This document shows positions 24,107 through 33,715 of a DNA stretch of 64,000 nt, piece by piece. Location: NCBI RefSeq assembly GCF_000717645.1, contig NZ_JNZZ01000015.1:1-64000 (forward strand). Direction: 5' to 3'. A model generated the notes under the pieces. It was not told where the DNA came from and ran no database searches. It worked only from the letters and a program-made list of their open reading frames with translations. Numbering within the stretch: the stretch's first letter is position 1; the number at the start of each line of letters is the position of its first letter. Source of the stretch: Streptomyces californicus. Its GTDB lineage: Bacteria > Actinomycetota > Actinomycetes > Streptomycetales > Streptomycetaceae. The position numbers were made by a program, and so were the translations under genes.

Positions 24107-24356
24107 GGGCGGTGATCCTGCCGGACGCGAGCCGTGCCGCCGACCTCAGGGGCACCCGCCCCTCCGGGCTCGGGGTCCGTCACGCGTCGAGCGCGGAGTG
24201 CCGTTCGCGCCTCGGGACACCGTGTGCGCCTCTCAGGGCTCCGGGAAGTTCGCCCGTCCGGGCGCGGAGGCCTGCCGTGCGTCCGGGCGCGGAGGCCGTT
24301 CGTACGTCCCGGCGCGGGTCCCCGGAAGGCCCGGGGCCCGGTCCGGCCCGGTGTTC
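24107..24356. other. Spacer with 25-bp direct repeats
   Basis: 250 nt between two minus-strand genes, no gene seen. It holds two identical 18-bp segments (CGTCCGGGCGCGGAGGCC) at 24255-24272 and 24280-24297 with a partial third at 24305-24318, a tandem array of 25-bp period. Confidence 0.65.
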
Positions 24357-26174
24357 TCAGGGGGCCGGGGCCGGCACGGGGTGGGAGTCGCGTCGGATCA
24401 GTGCGGCGTAGCGGCCGTCGCGGGCGAGCAGGTCCTCGTGCGTGCCGCGCTCGGCGATCCGGCCGCCCTCCAGGACCACGATCTGGTCCGCGTCGCGGAC
24501 GGTGGACAGTCGGTGCGCGATGGTGAGCGTGGTCCGTCCGGCGGACAGGGCGTCGATCGCTTCCTGCACGGCGTGTTCCGTACGGGTGTCGAGCGCGCTG
24601 GTCGCCTCGTCGAGGATCAGCACCGGAGGGTCGCGCAGGATCGTGCGGGCGATGGCGAGGCGCTGCTTCTCGCCGCCGGAGAAGCGGTGACCCCGCTCGC
24701 CGACCAGGGTGTCGTAGCCGTCGGGCAGGGAGGCGATGTGGTCGTGGATCTGTGCGGCGCGGGCCGCGGTCTCGATCTCCTCGGCGGTGGCGTCCGGCTT
24801 GGCGAACCGCAGGTTGTCCGCGACCGAGGCGTGGAAAAGGTAAGTCTCCTGCGAGACGACGCCGACCGCTCGGGCCAGGGTGTCGAAGTCCAGGTCGCGG
24901 ACGTCCACGCCGTCGAGGGTGACCCGGCCGCCGGTGACGTCGTACAGGCGGGGCACGAGGTGGCTCAGGGTGGACTTGCCGGAGCCGGTGGAGCCGACCA
25001 CCGCCAGGCCGCTGCCCGCGGGAACGGTCAGGTCGATGCCCGTCAGCGTCGGCCCGTTCTTCTCGTCGTAGCTGAAGTCGACGCCCTCGAACGCGATCTC
25101 GCCGCGGATCTTCTCCAGGCGGACCGGGTGCTCCGGTTCGGTGATGTCCACCGTGAGGTCGAGGTATTCGAAGATCCGCTGGAAGAGCGCGAGGGAGGTC
25201 TGCATCTGCACCCCGGTGGAGAGCAGGCTGACCGCCGGGCGGAACAGCCCCTGCTGGAGGGTGACGAAGGCGACCAGGGTGCCGATGGAGACGGCGGCGG
25301 CTCCGGAGGCGAAGGTGAGCCCGGCCGCCCAGTAGATGGCGGCGGGCATGGCGGCCATGACGATGCCGATCGTGGACATCCGCCAGCGGCCGGCCATGTT
25401 GGAGCGCACCTCCAGGTCGACCAGGCGCTCGGACTCCTCGGCGAAGCTCCGCGTGAGGGAGTCGGAGCGGCCCATGGTGCGGCCGAGGAGGATGCCGCTG
25501 ACCGAGAGGGACTCGGTGACCGTGGCGGCCATGGCGGCCATCTGCTTCTGGCGCTGGGTGGTGATCTTCTTGCGCTCCCGGCCGACCCGGCGGCTGATCG
25601 CGACGAAGACCGGCAGCAGGAGCAGCGAGACGACGGTGAGCCGCCAGTCGAGGGCGAGCATGGCGACGACGGTGGCGACGACGGCCGTGAGGTTGGAGAC
25701 CAGCGAGGTCGCGGTGGAGGTGACGGTGGCCTGCATGCCGCCGATGTCGTTGGCGATGCGCGACTGGACCTCGCCGGTGCGGGTGCGGGTGAAGAAGGCG
25801 AGCGGCATCCGCTGGAGCCGGTCGTAGACGGCGGTGCGCAGGTCGTGCATGACGCGCTGGCCGACGGTGGTCGAGATCAGGGTCTGGAGCACACCGAAGA
25901 CGCTGGTCATCACGGCGGTGAGGATCATGCCGAGGGCGAGCAGGGTCAGCAGACCCGTACGCCCCTGCGGGATGGCGGTGTCCAGGATCTCGCGCAGCAG
26001 GAACGGGGAGGCGACCGAGACCAGGGAGGACGCGCCGACCAGCAGGCCGACGAGGGCCAGGCGGGCTCGGTAGGGGTGGAAGAGGCGGAGGATGCGGCGC
26101 ACCTCGCCCGGCTGCCGGTCGGTGACGGAGCGGGCGTCGGGCGGGGGTGTCCAGGGTGGGGTGTCGGGTTTCAT
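24357..26174 (-). CDS. ABC exporter (fused permease and ATPase)
   Basis: 605-aa half-transporter that works as a homodimer to export lipids or drugs. Six transmembrane helices in residues about 40-320 (first LALVGLLVGASSLVSVASPFLL), then the ATPase: GSTGSGKST, FSGGEKQRLAIARTIL, VLILDEATSALD and TIAHRLSTV, all intact. The start is the ATG at 26174 with GAAGGAG upstream; the longer open frame crosses the promoter region. It is divergent from a MarR regulator, with a palindrome over its likely -10 box, so MarR-controlled efflux is the obvious reading. Substrate unknown. Confidence 0.9.
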   Translation of the reverse strand: MKPDTPPWTPPPDARSVTDRQPGEVRRILRLFHPYRARLALVGLLVGASSLVSVASPFLLREILDTAIPQGRTGLLTLLALGMILTAVMTSVFGVLQTLISTTVGQRVMHDLRTAVYDRLQRMPLAFFTRTRTGEVQSRIANDIGGMQATVTSTATSLVSNLTAVVATVVAMLALDWRLTVVSLLLLPVFVAISRRVGRERKKITTQRQKQMAAMAATVTESLSVSGILLGRTMGRSDSLTRSFAEESERLVDLEVRSNMAGRWRMSTIGIVMAAMPAAIYWAAGLTFASGAAAVSIGTLVAFVTLQQGLFRPAVSLLSTGVQMQTSLALFQRIFEYLDLTVDITEPEHPVRLEKIRGEIAFEGVDFSYDEKNGPTLTGIDLTVPAGSGLAVVGSTGSGKSTLSHLVPRLYDVTGGRVTLDGVDVRDLDFDTLARAVGVVSQETYLFHASVADNLRFAKPDATAEEIETAARAAQIHDHIASLPDGYDTLVGERGHRFSGGEKQRLAIARTILRDPPVLILDEATSALDTRTEHAVQEAIDALSAGRTTLTIAHRLSTVRDADQIVVLEGGRIAERGTHEDLLARDGRYAALIRRDSHPVPAPAP

Positions 26175-26280
26175 GGGCTCCTTCGTGGTGCGCGAGGCGA
26201 TGGGTCCGGCCGGGCCGACCGGGGGCGGGCCGGGCAGGTGACCGGACCGCCGGAGCCGGGCGGGGCGGCCCCTCCGACTT

Positions 26281-26322
26281 CTCTCGATCGAGAGCATAGC
26301 TCACTGTTACCTATACTCACAA
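26281..26322. promoter_or_regulatory. Promoter and MarR operator candidate for the ABC exporter
   Basis: Read on the minus strand: TTGTGA (26322-26317), an 18-bp spacer, then TATGCT (26298-26293). The perfect 14-bp palindrome CTCTCGATCGAGAG at 26281-26294 overlaps the edge of the -10 box. This is a natural repression site for the divergently encoded MarR protein. Promoter and binding are inferred. Confidence 0.55.
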
Positions 26323-26349
26323 TGAACGAGGTCCTGATATTGTTCCCGT

Positions 26350-26871
26350 ATGGACGCCCCCGATTCCTCCGGCCCGGCCGGCTCTCCCGCGTCACCCGGT
26401 CGCGCGCCGCGCCGCCGCCCCGGTGACTCCGGTCCTCCGGACACCGACGGCCTGCTCGCCGAGCAGTTGCTGCGCCTGACCCGGCGGCTGCACCGGATCC
26501 AGAGCCGCCAGCTGGAGCCGATCGGCATCACCCCCGCCCAGTTCCGGCTGCTGCGGACGGTCGCGAGCTACGAAGCGGCGCCCCGGATGGCCGACCTGGC
26601 GCAGCGGCTGGACGTCGTGCCGCGCGCCGTGACCACGCTGGTCGACGCCCTGGAGGCGAGCGGCCGGGTGCGCCGCGCCCCGGACCCCGACAGCCGGCGG
26701 GTCGTCCGGATCGAGATCACCGACGAGGGGCACGCCACCCTGCGGTCGCTGCGCAGCGCGCGCCGGGCGGCCGCGGAGGAGATCCTGGCACCATTGACCG
26801 CCGATCAGCGCGCGGTGCTCGGCGGTCTGCTGTCCGCCCTGGTCGACGGGATGCCGGAGCGCCACTGCTGA
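26350..26871 (+). CDS. MarR-family transcriptional regulator
   Basis: 173 aa. After a 30-residue disordered Pro/Ser/Gly N-terminus the winged helix-turn-helix is clear: LEPIGITPAQFRLLRTVAS, MADLAQRLDVVPRAVTTLVDALEASGRVRRAPDPDSRRVVRIEITDEG, then a C-terminal dimerisation helix. Divergent from the ABC exporter and likely its repressor, responding to an exported small molecule. Confidence 0.87.
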   Translation: MDAPDSSGPAGSPASPGRAPRRRPGDSGPPDTDGLLAEQLLRLTRRLHRIQSRQLEPIGITPAQFRLLRTVASYEAAPRMADLAQRLDVVPRAVTTLVDALEASGRVRRAPDPDSRRVVRIEITDEGHATLRSLRSARRAAAEEILAPLTADQRAVLGGLLSALVDGMPERHC

Positions 26872-26945
26872 GCAGCGCGTCAGCCCCGCCCGCCGACCGC
26901 CGAGCACCGCACCGCACCGCACCACACCGAGGGAAGGCCGATCAC

Positions 26946-29900
26946 ATGCCGCTGCTGGAGCCCGACCCGGAAGCCCTGCGCCCGGGAACGCCCCGTCGGC
27001 CCGCCCCCGACCGGGTCACCGACTCCAGCGCCGGGGGCACCCCGGAGCCGCTGCGGAGCGAACTGACGGCGCTGCTCGGCGCGGACAAGGTGCTCTGGAA
27101 GATCTCGGATCTCGTGCGGTACGCGTCCGACGCCAGCCCCTACCGCTTCCTCCCCCGGGTCGTGCTGCTCCCCGAGGACCTCGACGACGTCTCCGCGATC
27201 CTCTCCTACGCCCACGGCAAGGGCCGCGACGTGGTCTTCCGGGCCGCCGGCACCAGCCTCAACGGCCAGGCGCAGGGCGAGGACATCCTCGTCGACGTAC
27301 GCCGCCACTGGACCGGGATCGAGGTGCTGGACGGCGGGGCGCGCGCCCGTATCGGACCGGGTACGACGGTGCTGCGCGCCAACACCACCCTCGCCCGGTA
27401 CGGCAGGCTGCTGGGCCCCGATCCGGCCAGCGCCATCGCCTGCACCGTCGGCGGAGTCGTCGCCAACAACGCCTCCGGCATGACGGCCGGGACCACCCGC
27501 AACTCCTACCGGACGCTCGCTTCGCTCACCTTCGTACTGCCGAGCGGCACGGTCGTCGACACCGCCGATCCGGCCGCCGACGAGGAGCTGCGCCGCGCCG
27601 AGCCGGAGCTGTGCGCGGCGCTGCTGGAGCTGAAGGCGGAGATCGAGGCGGACGCGGAGCTGACCGCCCGCATCCGCGCGAAGTACACGATCAAGAACAC
27701 CAACGGCTACCGCCTGGACGCCTTCCTCGACGGGGCGACCCCGGTGGAGATCCTGCGGGGGCTGATGGTCGGCTCCGAGGGCACCTTCGGTTTCATCGCC
27801 GAGACCGTCTTCGACACCCTGCCGCTGGAACGGCGGGTCTCCAGCGCGCTGCTGTTCTTCCCCTCCCTCACCGCCGCCGCGGCCGCCGTCCCCGGGTTCA
27901 CCGAGGCGGGGGCCATCGCGGTGGAGCTGATGGACGGCAACACCCTGCGGGCCTCCGTCAGCGTGCCGGGCGTTCCGGCGGACTGGGCCGCGCTGCCCCG
28001 GGAGACGACCTCGCTGCTGGTGGAGTTCCGGGCGTCCGACGAGGCGGGCCAGGAGGCCCACGAGAGGGCGGCCGAGGCGGCTCTGGCCGGTCTCGACCTG
28101 GTCCGCCCCGCCGCGTCCGTGACCAACGCCTTCACCCGCGACGCCGGGGCGATCGCCGGGTACTGGAAGGCCCGCAAGGCGTTCGTCACAGCGGTCGGCG
28201 GGTCCCGGCCCTCGGGCACCACGCTGATCACGGAGGACTTCGCGGTGCCGCCGGCGCGGCTGGCCGACGCCTGCGAGGCGCTGCTGGAGCTCCAGTCGCG
28301 CCACGGCTTCGACGCGGCCGTGGCCGGGCACGCGGCGCACGGCAATCTGCACTTCCTGCTGGCGTTCGACGCGGCGAAGCCGCAGGACGTGACGCGGTAC
28401 GACGCGTTCATGCAGGAGTTCTGCGCGCTCGTGGTGGACCGGTTCGACGGGTCGCTCAAGGCGGAGCACGCCACCGGCCGCAACGTCGCGCCGTTCCTGG
28501 AGCGGGAGTGGGGGCCGCGCGCCACGGAGCTGATGTGGCGGACCAAGCAGGCCATCGACCCGGCCGGGGTGCTCGCGCCGCGCATCGTCCTGGACCGGGA
28601 CCCCCGGGCCCATCTGCGGGGGCTCAAGACCATCCCGAAGGTGGAGGCGGTCGCCGACCCGTGCATCGAGTGCGGATTCTGCGAACCGACCTGCCCCAGC
28701 GAGGACCTGACGACCACGCCCCGCCAACGGATCGTGCTGCGCCGGGAGATGATGCGCCAGACCGACGGATCGCCGGTGGAGTCCGGTCTGCTGGACGCGT
28801 ACGGCTACGACGCCGTGGACACCTGCGCCGGCGACTCCACCTGCAAGCTCGCCTGTCCGGTCGGCATCGACACCGGGGCGATGATGAAGGACTTCCGGCA
28901 CCGCAGGCACACGCCGCGCGAGGAGCGGATCGCCGCGCTGACCGCGCGGAACTTCCGTGCGGTGGAGGCGTCCGCGCGGCTCGCCGTCGGGGTCGCCGAC
29001 GCGCTCGGGAAGCGGGTGGGCGACGCCCCGCTCCAGGCGGTGACGCGCCTCGCCCGCAAGGCCGTGCGCCCCGATCTCGTACCGGAGTGGCTGCCGCAGA
29101 TCCCCGGCGCGGCGGCCCGTCGCCTGCCCGCCACCTCGCGGGCCGGGGCGAGCGCGGTCTACTACCCGGCCTGCGTGAACCGCATCTTCGCCGGGCCGGA
29201 CGGTGGCGGGGCCGACGCCGGGCTCTCCCTGGCGGAGGCGGTGGTCGCCGTGTCCGCGCGGGCCGGGAAGCCGGTGTGGATCCCCGAGGACGTCGCGGGG
29301 ACGTGCTGCGCGACGATCTGGCACTCCAAGGGGTACGACGCGGGCAACAGGATCATGGCGAACCGCATCGTGGAGGCCGCCTGGGGCTGGACGGCCGGAG
29401 GAAGGCTTCCGCTGGTCGTGGACGCGTCCTCGTGCACGCTCGGCATCGCCGACGAGGTGGTGCCCTACCTCACCGAGGACAACCGGGCGCTGCACGGCGA
29501 ACTGACCGTCGTGGACTCGCTGGTGTGGGCGGCCGACGAGCTGCTTCCGAAGCTGACGGTGTTCCGGACCGCCGCGTCCGCCGTCGTCCACCAGACCTGC
29601 TCGATGGAACACCTGGGCGACGTGGGGCAGTTGCGCGCGGTCGCCGAGGCGTGTGCCGACGAGGTCGTGGTGCCGGACGACGCGGGGTGCTGCGCGTTCG
29701 CGGGCGACCGGGGCATGCTGCACAAGGAGTTGACGGACTCGGCGACCGCGAAGGAGGCGGCCGAGGTGGACCGCCGGTCCTACGACGCCTATCTGTCGGC
29801 GAACCGGATGTGCGAGATCGGCATGGAACGGGCCACCGGGCACCCCTACCGCTCGGCGCTGATCGAGCTGGAACACGCCACCCGGCCGACCGTCCGGTGA
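26946..29900 (+). CDS. FAD-binding and Fe-S D-lactate/glycolate-type dehydrogenase
   Basis: 984-aa fusion of a GlcD-like flavin domain and a GlcF-like iron-sulfur part. The FAD (PCMH) domain at residues about 30-270 shows RAAGTSLNGQAQGEDILVD, ANNASGMTAGTTRNSYR and GSEGTFGFIAETVFD. The cap domain follows. At about residue 570 are two [4Fe-4S] motifs, CIECGFCEPTCP and CAGDSTCKLACP. The C-terminal CCG domains contain YYPACVNRIF, GTCCATIWHSKG, HQTCSMEHLG and DDAGCCAFAGDRG. It probably oxidises D-lactate or a similar 2-hydroxy acid and passes electrons to quinone. Start ATG at 26946 after GAGGGAAGG. Confidence 0.9.
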   Translation: MPLLEPDPEALRPGTPRRPAPDRVTDSSAGGTPEPLRSELTALLGADKVLWKISDLVRYASDASPYRFLPRVVLLPEDLDDVSAILSYAHGKGRDVVFRAAGTSLNGQAQGEDILVDVRRHWTGIEVLDGGARARIGPGTTVLRANTTLARYGRLLGPDPASAIACTVGGVVANNASGMTAGTTRNSYRTLASLTFVLPSGTVVDTADPAADEELRRAEPELCAALLELKAEIEADAELTARIRAKYTIKNTNGYRLDAFLDGATPVEILRGLMVGSEGTFGFIAETVFDTLPLERRVSSALLFFPSLTAAAAAVPGFTEAGAIAVELMDGNTLRASVSVPGVPADWAALPRETTSLLVEFRASDEAGQEAHERAAEAALAGLDLVRPAASVTNAFTRDAGAIAGYWKARKAFVTAVGGSRPSGTTLITEDFAVPPARLADACEALLELQSRHGFDAAVAGHAAHGNLHFLLAFDAAKPQDVTRYDAFMQEFCALVVDRFDGSLKAEHATGRNVAPFLEREWGPRATELMWRTKQAIDPAGVLAPRIVLDRDPRAHLRGLKTIPKVEAVADPCIECGFCEPTCPSEDLTTTPRQRIVLRREMMRQTDGSPVESGLLDAYGYDAVDTCAGDSTCKLACPVGIDTGAMMKDFRHRRHTPREERIAALTARNFRAVEASARLAVGVADALGKRVGDAPLQAVTRLARKAVRPDLVPEWLPQIPGAAARRLPATSRAGASAVYYPACVNRIFAGPDGGGADAGLSLAEAVVAVSARAGKPVWIPEDVAGTCCATIWHSKGYDAGNRIMANRIVEAAWGWTAGGRLPLVVDASSCTLGIADEVVPYLTEDNRALHGELTVVDSLVWAADELLPKLTVFRTAASAVVHQTCSMEHLGDVGQLRAVAEACADEVVVPDDAGCCAFAGDRGMLHKELTDSATAKEAAEVDRRSYDAYLSANRMCEIGMERATGHPYRSALIELEHATRPTVR

Positions 29901-29952
29901 CCCCCTGACCGCGATCGGCAACACCCCTGCCGACGTGCACAGATGAGCGTTC

Positions 29953-29987
29953 GACGGCCTCGATTGGTTCAACCGGTCGGGGCCGTC
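29953..29987 (+). terminator. Hairpin after the dehydrogenase gene
   Basis: 17-bp RNA stem (14 Watson-Crick pairs and 3 G-U pairs), GACGGCCTCGATTGGTT against AACCGGTCGGGGCCGTC, 53 nt after the stop codon. Confidence 0.65.
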
Positions 29988-30165
29988 GGCGCGCCGTGAG
30001 AAAAGTCCAAGGTTTGAGGACGAGAGTCCAAATCCTTCCCTTGCGCACCATCAGCCTCAGCCTCCAGGGTCCTTACCGAGACCCGGTCCCCCGCCCGCCG
30101 TCCGTACGGGGAGGGACCGGCCGCACTCGCGCACGTCTGAACCCCCAACCCCACCTGGAGGCTCG
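29988..30165 (+). promoter_or_regulatory. Leader of the GH109 gene with 21-bp-spaced direct repeat
   Basis: The relatively A-rich segment at 29998-30035 contains AGTCCAA at 30004 and again at 30025, exactly two helical turns apart, an arrangement expected for a dimeric regulator. GGAGG stands 6 nt before the ATG. The rest is unremarkable. Confidence 0.4.
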
Positions 30166-31647
30166 ATGAACGACGACGCCCGGCCCGCACCGGAACCGCA
30201 GGACTTCCCCCCGCACAGCGGCGCGGCCGACGAGGCGGAGCGGCGGGATCCCAGCCGCCGTTCGGTGCTGTGGACCACCGCGGGAGTGGCCGGGGCCGGG
30301 CTCGGCCTCGGCGCACTGGGCACGGGCACCGCCTCCGCCGCGACGACGGCCCCCGAGGCGATGGCGGCCGCCGAGGCGGTGGCCGCCGCTCCCGCCCGGC
30401 AGGGCCGCACGATGGCGGGCGTCCGCTTCGACCGCCGCTCCACGGTCCGGGTCGGCATCGTGGGCCTCGGCAACCGGGGCGGCAGCATGATCGACCTGTT
30501 CCTCGCGGTACCGGGCGTGCAGGTGAAGGCGGTCTGCGACCCCGTCCGGGACAAGGCGGAGAAGGCCGCCGCGAAGGTGACGGCGGCCGGCCAGCCCGCG
30601 CCCACCGTCTACGCCAAGGGCGACCACGACTACGAGAACCTCTGCAAGCGCGGGGACATCGACTTCGTCTACGTGGCGACGCCCTGGGAGCTGCACTTCC
30701 CGATGGCGAGGACGGCGATGCTCAACGGGAAGCACGTCGGCGTGGAGTGTCCTATCGCGATGCGGCTGGAGGAGCTCTGGCAGCTCGTCGACCTCTCCGA
30801 GCGGACCCGGCGGCACTGCATGCAGTTGGAGAACTGCTGCTACGGCAAGAACGAGATGCGAGTGCTGCGCATGGCGCACGCGGGTCTCTTCGGCGATCTG
30901 CTGCACGGTGCGGGCGCCTACAACCACGATCTGCGCGGTCTGATGTTCGACCCCGACTACTACGAGGGGCCCTGGCGGCGGCTGTGGCACACCCGGCTGC
31001 GCGGTGACCTGTACCCCAACCACGGGTTCGGGCCGGTCGCCAACTACATGGACGTCAACCGGGGCGACCGGGCCGTGAGCATCACGAGCATCGGCACGCC
31101 GGCCCTGGGGCTCGCCGAGTACCGCAAGGAGCACATGCCGCCCGGCGACCCGAGCTGGAAGGAGTCGTACATCGGGGCCGACCGGACGATCAGCCTCGTC
31201 CAGACGGCCAAGGGCCGGGTGATCCGGCTGGAGCACGACGTGTCGACCCCGCACCCCTACTCCCGTATCAACAGCCTCGGCGGAACGCGGGGCGTGTTCG
31301 AGGACTACCCGGAGCGGATCTACCTGGAGCCCACGAACACCGACGACCGGTGGGACGACTTCAAGAAGTACGCCGAATGGGACCACTGGCTCTGGAAGGA
31401 GCACGCGAACCCGCCGGGCGGCCACGGCGGAATGGACTACATGATGGTCTTCCGGCTGATGCAGTGCATGCGGCTGGGCCTGGTCCCCGACTTCGACGTG
31501 TACGACGCGGCGACCTGGACGGCCCCCGTGCCGCTGAGCCACCTCTCCATCAAGGCCAAGGGCGCGCCGCTGCCGATCCCGGACTTCACCCGGGGCGAGT
31601 GGAGGAAGGCCCGTTCCGGAATGGACTCGGAGAAGCCCGAGGAGTGA
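30166..31647 (+). CDS. Tat-exported GH109-type glycosidase (Gfo/Idh/MocA fold)
   Basis: 493 aa. A twin-arginine signal [22 protein letters not shown] sends the folded, NAD-loaded enzyme across the membrane. The Rossmann part shows [31 protein letters not shown] and [18 protein letters not shown]. The C-terminal domain carries [10 protein letters not shown], matching the HGG motif of GH109 alpha-N-acetylgalactosaminidases, which use a tightly bound NAD in an oxidation-elimination hydrolysis. Only one Rossmann enzyme and no sugar transporter are nearby, so the substrate remains a family-level inference. It is followed by a strong terminator. Confidence 0.85.
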   Translation: MNDDARPAPEPQDFPPHSGAADEAERRDPSRRSVLWTTAGVAGAGLGLGALGTGTASAATTAPEAMAAAEAVAAAPARQGRTMAGVRFDRRSTVRVGIVGLGNRGGSMIDLFLAVPGVQVKAVCDPVRDKAEKAAAKVTAAGQPAPTVYAKGDHDYENLCKRGDIDFVYVATPWELHFPMARTAMLNGKHVGVECPIAMRLEELWQLVDLSERTRRHCMQLENCCYGKNEMRVLRMAHAGLFGDLLHGAGAYNHDLRGLMFDPDYYEGPWRRLWHTRLRGDLYPNHGFGPVANYMDVNRGDRAVSITSIGTPALGLAEYRKEHMPPGDPSWKESYIGADRTISLVQTAKGRVIRLEHDVSTPHPYSRINSLGGTRGVFEDYPERIYLEPTNTDDRWDDFKKYAEWDHWLWKEHANPPGGHGGMDYMMVFRLMQCMRLGLVPDFDVYDAATWTAPVPLSHLSIKAKGAPLPIPDFTRGEWRKARSGMDSEKPEE

Positions 31648-31654
31648 CGTCGCC

Positions 31655-31687
31655 CGGGCCCCCGCGCCGGCCGGGCGCGGGGGCCCG
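31655..31687 (+). terminator. Terminator after GH109 gene
   Basis: Perfect 13-bp stem CGGGCCCCCGCGC with its complement around a 7-nt loop, 8 nt after the stop codon. Confidence 0.8.
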
Positions 31688-31807
31688 CGGGGGTGCGGAG
31701 TGGGCCGGAAAACCGGTTGCCCCGGACCTTGCAGAACAGGGAGCCTTGCACGTCACCCCGTTCTTCGAGGTCCGCCAGGATCTCCGTTTCACGAGCCCTG
31801 GGACGTC

Positions 31808-33715
31808 ATGCAGATTCGCGACCTTCCGTATTCGGATCCCGGCGACCCCGATGTCCGTTCAGGCCCCCGCTTCCTGTACTGGCTCGGGCGCAACCAGCTC
31901 GGCGGCCAGCTCAAGGCCCTCGGCTGGGGGCTGCTGCACCAGTTGGGCATCGCCGGGTTCCCGGTCGCCGTGGGTTTCGCCGTCCAAGCCGTCATCGACC
32001 GCTCCGGAGGGCGGCTCGCGCTGGCCGGCGGCATGACCGTGGTGCTCGGCGTCCTGCTCGCCCTCGGCGACACCATGCTGCACCGGACCGCCGTGACCAA
32101 CTGGATCACCGCCGCCGCCCGCGTCCAGCAACTGCTCGCCCGCAAGACCGCCGAGCTGGGCTCGGCGCTGACGCGGCGGGTCGCGGCCGGCGAGGTCGTC
32201 GCCGTCTCGACCGGCGACGTGGAGAAGATCGGCTGGTTCGTCGAGGCGCTCTCCCGTTTCGCCGCCGCGGCCACCGCCCTCGTGGTGGTCTGCGTCGGCC
32301 TGGTTCTCTACCTCCCGTCCCTCGGCCTGCTGGTGGCGCTCGCCATGCCGGTGCTCGCCCTGGCCGTGCTGCCGCTGCTGCCGCCCGCCACGCGGCGCGC
32401 CGACGAGCAGCGGGACAAGGCGGGCAAGGCCACCGAGCTGGCCTCGGACACGGTCGCCGGACTGCGCGTGCTGCGTGGGATCGGCGGCGAGGAACTTTTC
32501 CTCGGCCGCTACCGCCGCGCCTCCCAGGAGGTTCGCAGGGCCGCCGTGCGCAGCGCCCGGATGTGGGCGCTGATCTCGGCGGTGCAGGTGCTGCTGCCGG
32601 GCGTTCTGCTGATCTCGCTGGTCTGGTACGGGGCGGTACTCGCGCGCGAGGGCCGGATCGAGGTCGGCCAGCTCGTCACCGTCTACAGCGCGGCCACCCT
32701 GATGCTGTTCCCGCTGCGCCACTTCGAGGAGATCGCGATGGCGTACTCCTTCTCCCGGCCGTCCGCCCAGCGCGCGGTGCGGGTGCTGTCGCTGCGCCGC
32801 AGCGACCGGGAGGCCACCGTCGAGGGCGTCGCCCCGGTAGGCGACCTGTACGACCCCGTGACCGGTCTGATGGCTCCCCGGGGGCAGTTCACCGCCGTCG
32901 TCTGCGGCGATCCGGACGAGGCGGGACGGCTGGCCGAACGGCTCGGCGGGCACGCCGGGGCGCCCGAGGACGCGGAACCGGGGAACGCCGGGACCGCGCG
33001 GGGCCCCGGGGCCGGGGAGGCCCGGGAGAGCGCGGGTACGGCGAAGGACGCGGCGCGGCAACCGTCCGTGCTGCTCGGCGGGGTCGCCCTCGACGAGATC
33101 CCGCTGGACGCCGCGCGGGCCGCCGTCCTGGTCCAGGACAAGGACCCGGTGCTGCTGTCCGGCACGCTCCGGGAGCTGCTGGACGTCCCGTCCTCGGGTC
33201 TGGTCACCGCCGACGCGGCGTTGGAGGCGGCCCAGTGCGGTGACGTGCTGAGCGCCCTGGCGCAGGCGTCCCCCGACAGCGACGGGGATCCGATGCGGAC
33301 CCGGATCACCGAGCGCGGGCGGTCCCTGTCCGGCGGCCAGCGCCAGCGCCTCGCGCTGGCCCGGTCGTTGGTCACCGATCCGCAGGCGCTGGTGCTGGAC
33401 GAGCCGACCTCGGCGGTCGACTCGCACACCGAGGCGCGTGTGGCCGCCGGGATCGCGAAGCTGCGCCGGGGGCGTACGACGGTGGCGTTCGCCTCGTCGC
33501 CGCTGCTGCTCGACGCCGCCGACCGGGTGGTCCTCGTCCACGAGGGCTCCGTGGTCGCCGTCGGCGGCCACCGCGACCTGCTGCGCACCGAGCCGCGCTA
33601 CCGGGCGGTCGTCACCCGGGAGACCGACGAGGAGGCGGCCGCCGCACACCCGGTGGGCGACGCCGTCGAGATCCCCGCCATGAAGAGCATCCAGGAAATC
33701 GAGGAGAGGGCATGA
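31808..33715 (+). CDS. ABC exporter subunit with degenerate ATP site
   Basis: 635 aa: N-terminal transmembrane domain (six helices, residues about 40-310), then a nucleotide-binding domain. The latter keeps the signature SLSGGQRQRLALARSL and Walker B QALVLDEPTSAVD. It has lost the Walker A lysine loop (VVCGDPDEAGRLAERLGG where GxxGxGKST is expected), and the H-loop histidine is replaced (VAFASSPLLLDAADR). An Ala/Gly/Glu-rich insertion separates the two halves. It overlaps the next gene by ATGA, and together they should form an asymmetric heterodimer. The start ATG at 31808 has only a weak binding site. Confidence 0.85.
   Translation: MQIRDLPYSDPGDPDVRSGPRFLYWLGRNQLGGQLKALGWGLLHQLGIAGFPVAVGFAVQAVIDRSGGRLALAGGMTVVLGVLLALGDTMLHRTAVTNWITAAARVQQLLARKTAELGSALTRRVAAGEVVAVSTGDVEKIGWFVEALSRFAAAATALVVVCVGLVLYLPSLGLLVALAMPVLALAVLPLLPPATRRADEQRDKAGKATELASDTVAGLRVLRGIGGEELFLGRYRRASQEVRRAAVRSARMWALISAVQVLLPGVLLISLVWYGAVLAREGRIEVGQLVTVYSAATLMLFPLRHFEEIAMAYSFSRPSAQRAVRVLSLRRSDREATVEGVAPVGDLYDPVTGLMAPRGQFTAVVCGDPDEAGRLAERLGGHAGAPEDAEPGNAGTARGPGAGEARESAGTAKDAARQPSVLLGGVALDEIPLDAARAAVLVQDKDPVLLSGTLRELLDVPSSGLVTADAALEAAQCGDVLSALAQASPDSDGDPMRTRITERGRSLSGGQRQRLALARSLVTDPQALVLDEPTSAVDSHTEARVAAGIAKLRRGRTTVAFASSPLLLDAADRVVLVHEGSVVAVGGHRDLLRTEPRYRAVVTRETDEEAAAAHPVGDAVEIPAMKSIQEIEERA

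Noticed and set aside
26880..29972. A 1030-codon open frame antisense to the FAD/Fe-S dehydrogenase, and similar long antisense frames elsewhere (for example 19481-22090, 42578-45214, 51517-54996)
   Set aside because: High-GC genes leave complementary frames open; these have Arg/Gly/His-rich compositions, no family motifs, and the opposite strand has clear enzymes.
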